This document shows positions 14,096-16,718 of a stretch of 16,718 nt of DNA, piece after piece (the stretch's first letter is position 1; each line of letters opens with the position of its first letter). A program made the position numbers and the translations under genes. Location: contig JASEIE010000035.1 of assembly GCA_030024065.1 (NCBI GenBank), positions 1 to 16,718 of the forward strand, written 5' to 3'. The notes below the pieces were generated by a model that did no database searches, was not told where the DNA came from, and saw only the letters and a list, made by a program, of their open reading frames with translations. The stretch comes from Thermodesulfobacteriota bacterium (GTDB taxonomy: Bacteria > Desulfobacterota > BSN033 > UBA1163).

Positions 14096-15391
14096 ATGGG
14101 TTGGGATTCAAAACTTTTGTTTGATTTGGTTACCACGGCCTTCGGATGGTGGTACATCATCATCCCGGCTGTGATCCTGGGGACCATTGTCGGGGCGGTC
14201 CCCGGATTCACTGCCGCGAACACGCTGATCCTGCTTCTGCCCCTCACACTATCCATGAAGATCGAACTGGCCATGGTCTTCATGGTCTCATTATACTGCG
14301 CCACGCAACTGAGCGGGGGCATCCCCGCCATCCTCGTCAACATTCCGGGAACCGGGGGCGCCGCCGCAACAACCCTGGACGGCTACATGATGACGAAAAA
14401 AGGAAAGGCCCAGCAGGCCCTGGTCCTGTGCTTCGCCTCCTCGGTCTTCGGCGGTTTGATCACCTCTGTCGCCGTCGTAATAGCACTTCCCTACCTTGCC
14501 CAGATCATTTTTTATGTTCGTAGCGTGGAGATGGTGGTGGTCATGCTTTTCGGCCTCACCTTGATCGCGGTGGTTGCGGCAGAGGACATGCTTAAAGGCC
14601 TGATCGCCGGTTTCTTCGGCCTCCTGATCGGGGCGATCGGAGCTGACCAGGTCTTCTCCACACCGCGGGCGACTTTCGGTTTTCTCGAACTGTACGAGGG
14701 CGTGCCACTGGTCCCCGCGCTTATCGGACTTTTCGCCATCTCCGAGGCCCTGACGATGATCGACCAGGAAACCATCCTGACGGAAGAAGGTCAGGAAAAG
14801 GCCGTGAAGGCCCGCTGGGCCGACACCATCGAAGGGCTGGTCATCTCTGTTCGCCAATGGTGGCTGATCACATGGACCGCTTTCGTCGGCCTCATCATCG
14901 GCATCATTCCGGGGGCGGGGGCAAGTATCGCGGCCTTTGTCGCCTATCAGCAAACCCGCACGTTCTCCAAGACCCCCGAGCTCTTCGGGACCGGGATTCC
15001 GGAAGGTGTGCTCGCTCCTGAATCGGCCAACAACGGGGTTACTTCGGGGACCCTTGTGCCGCTCATGGCTATCGGTGTCCCGGGCGGGAGCACCTCGGCC
15101 GTCATGATGGTTGTCCTGCAGTACCAGGGGATCGTGCTCGGGCCGCGGCTCTTCATCCAGAATCCCGAGCTCGCCTACGGCGTCTTCATCTCCATGGTCG
15201 TGGCCTATATCTTCATGATCCCCACGATCCTGCCGCTGGCACGCTACCTCTCAAGGGTCACGCTGATCCCGACCCAGTATCTGGCCCCCCTGATCATCGG
15301 GTTTACCATCATCGGGTCATTCGCGCCCCGTGAATATATATTCGACATCATGAGTGTCCAAAACACGAAACAAAATATCGTCAAAACATAA
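14096..15391 (+). pseudogene. tctA: tctA, large transporter subunit, cut off at its 3' end
   Basis: This is the large membrane subunit of the tripartite tricarboxylate transporter. Family blocks are clear: GTIVGAVPGFTAANTLILLL near residue 30, NIPGTGGAAATTLDGYMM near 83, GIIPGAGASIAAFVAYQQTR near 265, and ESANNGVTSGTLVPLMAIG followed by VPGGSTSAVMM near 305. About ten hydrophobic segments are present. The product is 431 residues, whereas TctA proteins are about 500. The homology stops after FAPREYIFDI; the last residues (MSVQNTKQNIVKT) are polar and unlike the final membrane segments of the family. Insertion-sequence remains begin right there, so the 3' end was most likely removed by an insertion or a later deletion. 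The transporter is probably non-functional unless the end is supplied elsewhere. Confidence 0.8.
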
Positions 15392-15402
15392 GTGAAAACA
15401 AG

Positions 15403-15416
15403 AACATAAATATGTT
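15403..15416. repeat. Inverted repeat AACATA-AA-TATGTT followed by T-run
   Basis: Six-base arms with a two-base loop run into TTTTTT (15415-15420), downstream of the truncated tctA stop and before the IS4 transposase fragment. It may be a weak terminator or part of an IS end. The all-AT stem except for one G-C pair makes strong termination doubtful. Confidence 0.3.
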
Positions 15417-15484
15417 TTTTCTTTGTATCGACTTGAATTTTTTTTCATATTATAGTCAGCCCCATCTCAAAGTGGAGGTGGCTG

Positions 15485-15856
15485 ATGTACACAGGTCGAA
15501 CCGTTTTTTCCCAAATCATGGATTATTTACCCATGCGTGACTTCCGTAAGTGTGTTGAGCGATATAGCGGCAATTATCAGGTCAAGAGCTTTTCATGCCT
15601 TGATCAATTTCTTTGTATGGCATTTGCACAATTGACGTACAGGGAAAGCCTCCGGGATATTGAAGTCTGCTTACGTTCAATGCATGAAAAGCTTTACCAC
15701 TTGGGCATACGTGGTAACATAGCCCGCAGTACCCTTGCCTATGCCAATGAGAATAGAGATTGGCGAATTTACGCTGACTTCTGTCATATTCTGATTCATC
15801 AAGCAACTGGACTTTCGCACTTTCAAGCCACATTTGACAACGAATTTATAACATAG
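15485..15856 (+). pseudogene. IS4-family transposase, N-terminal fragment (DUF4372 domain)
   Basis: The 123-residue product matches only the first third of an IS4-family transposase with a DUF4372 N-terminal domain: MYTGRTVFSQIMDYLP, NYQVKSFSCLDQFLCMAFAQ, LTYRESLRDIEVCLRSM and ANENRDWRIYADFCH. Full-length members are about 380-400 residues; the DDE catalytic domain is missing. Similarity ends near GLSHFQ, where sequence of a second transposase in the opposite orientation takes over. GTGGAGG gives a good ribosome-binding site before the ATG. It cannot be an active transposase. Confidence 0.85.
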
Positions 15857-16275
15857 TGGCGTAATTTTTCAAAGTTATCATCTGAAGTCGACATGCCGGA
15901 AAACAGATTGCTCCAGAATGTGCGCCGTAATGCATTGAGCATATCTTGAAACGAAATAGTAGTTTTAGATGTATACCACGGATCATGTTTTGGCACAACA
16001 ATCTTCTTGTCTTTATTTTCCAGAATAAACCACACTTTGATCAGGGAGTTTAACCAGAGGCAGAACGGAGTAGTTCTCAGTACTGCTTGTTGCTTTCTTG
16101 CCTGAGAGTCCTGTATCCCCAGATATTGCTTTGATTCACGGAAGACAACCTCGATAGGCCATCTGCCGGTATAGATGTAGATTATTTCGGCAGTTGAAAG
16201 GGCGAGGTCCGTGGTAAAGAAGAACTCATCGGCACATGCGTTTTGAGGATCTCTGACAATAAGGAGTCGTTGCAA
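15823..16275 (-). pseudogene. DDE transposase, C-terminal fragment (IS701/IS4-like)
   Basis: About 150 minus-strand codons correspond to the C-terminal part of a DDE transposase. LLIVRDPQN, LSTAEIIYIYTGRWPIEVVF and RESKQYLGIQDSQARK form the block around the catalytic glutamate (E of FRESK), followed by TTPFCLWLNSLIKVWF. The N-terminal part with the two catalytic aspartates is missing. A stop codon at 16293-16291 closes the frame upstream, and no proper start exists (the first candidate is a TTG at 16275). It ends at 15823, overlapping the frame of the IS4 fragment by 34 bp, so the two remains abut there. The exact IS family is uncertain. Confidence 0.72.
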
Positions 16276-16276
16276 A

Positions 16277-16294
16277 ATAACTTGAACAAGTTAT
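16277..16294. repeat. Perfect inverted repeat ATAACTTG-AA-CAAGTTAT
   Basis: Eight-base arms with a two-base centre lie between the broken minus-strand transposase and the ISAzo13 transposase. The position, right where older transposase homology stops, suggests it belongs to the left end of the ISAzo13 element. It covers the -35 of the promoter at 16282-16310, so a protein bound here could repress the transposase gene. Confidence 0.5.
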
Positions 16295-16310
16295 ATTTAT
16301 ATTCTATAAT
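16282..16310 (+). promoter_or_regulatory. Promoter of the ISAzo13 transposase
   Basis: TTGAAC (16282-16287) and a perfect TATAAT (16305-16310) are separated by exactly 17 bp. The transcript would start around 16316-16318, almost on the GTG at 16317, with no room for a ribosome-binding site. Confidence 0.55.
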
Positions 16311-16316
16311 TAATAG

Positions 16317-16718
16317 GTGGCTGATACAGAAGGATTTAGAGAACGGTTGTTGGCGCTGATACCGCATCTTAATGAAAGGCAGCTACGCATGGCTGCGGCC
16401 CTAGAAGCACGTTCATTGGGATACGGTGGAGTTTCAGCAGTGGCGCGGGCAACTGGGATGGCGCGCGGTACTGTTCACCGGGCTCTAGAAGAACTAAAAA
16501 GTCCCATGGCGAAGTCTGCGGTCCACCATGTCAGAGCGACAGGCGGCGGTCGGAAGAAGATAGTCGTAAAAGCCCCGAGAATTTTAAAGAGGTTAAAGGT
16601 CTTGGTAGAGTCGAGCACCCGTGGTGATCCAATGTCACCGCTGTTATGGACGTGTAAAAGCACACGGGAATTGGCCGAGACCTTGTCCAAGGAGGGTTAT
16701 CGGGTCAGCCATAATACG
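16317..16718 (+). CDS. ISAzo13-family transposase, N-terminal part (continues past window)
   Basis: The frame is open for 134 codons to the right edge. It begins VADTEGFRERLLALIPHLNE and has the family's N-terminal helix-turn-helix region (AAALEARSLGYGGVSAVARA, then TGMARGTVHRALEEL), followed by TGGGRKK and TRGDPMSPLLWTCKSTRELA. The latter block (RGDP, LxWTxKS, LA) is diagnostic of ISAzo13-type transposases, which are about 400 residues. The GTG at 16317 is the likely start because an in-frame TAG (16314-16316) sits directly before it and family members begin MADTE or similar. There is no ribosome-binding site. Whether the gene is intact cannot be judged from this window. Confidence 0.85.
   Translation, partial: MADTEGFRERLLALIPHLNERQLRMAAALEARSLGYGGVSAVARATGMARGTVHRALEELKSPMAKSAVHHVRATGGGRKKIVVKAPRILKRLKVLVESSTRGDPMSPLLWTCKSTRELAETLSKEGYRVSHNT

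Larger units (their letters stand above)
15350..16718. mobile_element. Cluster of three insertion-sequence remains (IS4, a second DDE family, ISAzo13)
   Basis: From the point where tctA homology ends to the right edge, all recognisable coding sequence is transposase. Two pieces are broken and in opposite orientation, meeting at about 15823-15856, and a third begins near 16270. The order suggests successive insertions, each into or next to an older element. The left edge is approximate, set by loss of TctA similarity. No target-site duplication could be identified because the outer ends are not certain. Confidence 0.75.

Noticed and set aside
14291..14953. 220-codon minus-strand open frame inside tctA
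   Set aside because: It lies antisense to a well-supported membrane protein gene, is rich in His, Asp and Arg, and resembles no family; it is a shadow of GC-rich coding sequence.
15476..16325. 11-base direct repeat AGGTGGCTGAT at 15476 and 16315 as IS target duplication
   Set aside because: The copies lie at the start regions of two unrelated transposase genes, not at element ends; probably chance.

Overview
The window looks like part of the chromosome of a strictly anaerobic bacterium, most likely a Desulfobacterota (deltaproteobacterial) sulfate reducer or syntroph. The reasons are a tungsten-type aldehyde:ferredoxin oxidoreductase (AOR) with poly-ferredoxin subunits, a carbon monoxide dehydrogenase (CooS)-like protein, an enoate-reductase-type flavoprotein and a tripartite tricarboxylate transporter, at moderate GC. 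The lineage is inferred, not shown.

Positions 1-1694 (minus strand) hold a GntR/FCD-family regulator followed 16 bp later by an MmgE/PrpD-family gene that runs off the left edge. The 330-bp gap at 1695-2024 is a divergent control region. Each direction has a TTGACA-type promoter, and each promoter carries a similar GntR-type half-palindrome (TTGTATACGT / TTGCATACAA), so the regulator probably controls both itself and the large operon to its right.

Positions 2025-12097 (plus strand) form one closely packed run of nine genes. In order they are a MoaD-like sulfur carrier, a four-cluster ferredoxin, AOR, a second four-cluster ferredoxin, a shortened CooS-like protein, an FAD/NAD oxidoreductase, a 2,4-dienoyl-CoA-reductase-like OYE/Fe-S/FAD protein, an M29/NicX-like metalloprotein and a GlcD-type FAD-linked oxidase. 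The first six look like an electron-transfer complex around AOR. NAD(H) would exchange electrons with the tungsten site through the FAD protein and Fe-S subunits. The CooS-like subunit keeps all six B/D-cluster cysteines of real CO dehydrogenase with identical spacing, but at 360 residues it lacks the region that carries the Ni-Fe-S active site. It appears to have been recruited as an electron relay, and it is the most unusual element of the window. The last three genes suggest reductive and oxidative steps on an unsaturated or hydroxylated organic acid; the substrate is unknown.

Positions 12098-15391 hold a 334-bp gap and then a tctC-tctB-tctA transporter set with visibly higher GC. The tctA gene is cut off at its 3' end.

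Positions 15350-16718 are a pile of insertion-sequence remains: the 5' third of an IS4-family (DUF4372) transposase, the 3' part of a different DDE transposase on the minus strand, and the start of an ISAzo13-family transposase that leaves the window. No tRNA, rRNA, CRISPR array or origin was seen.
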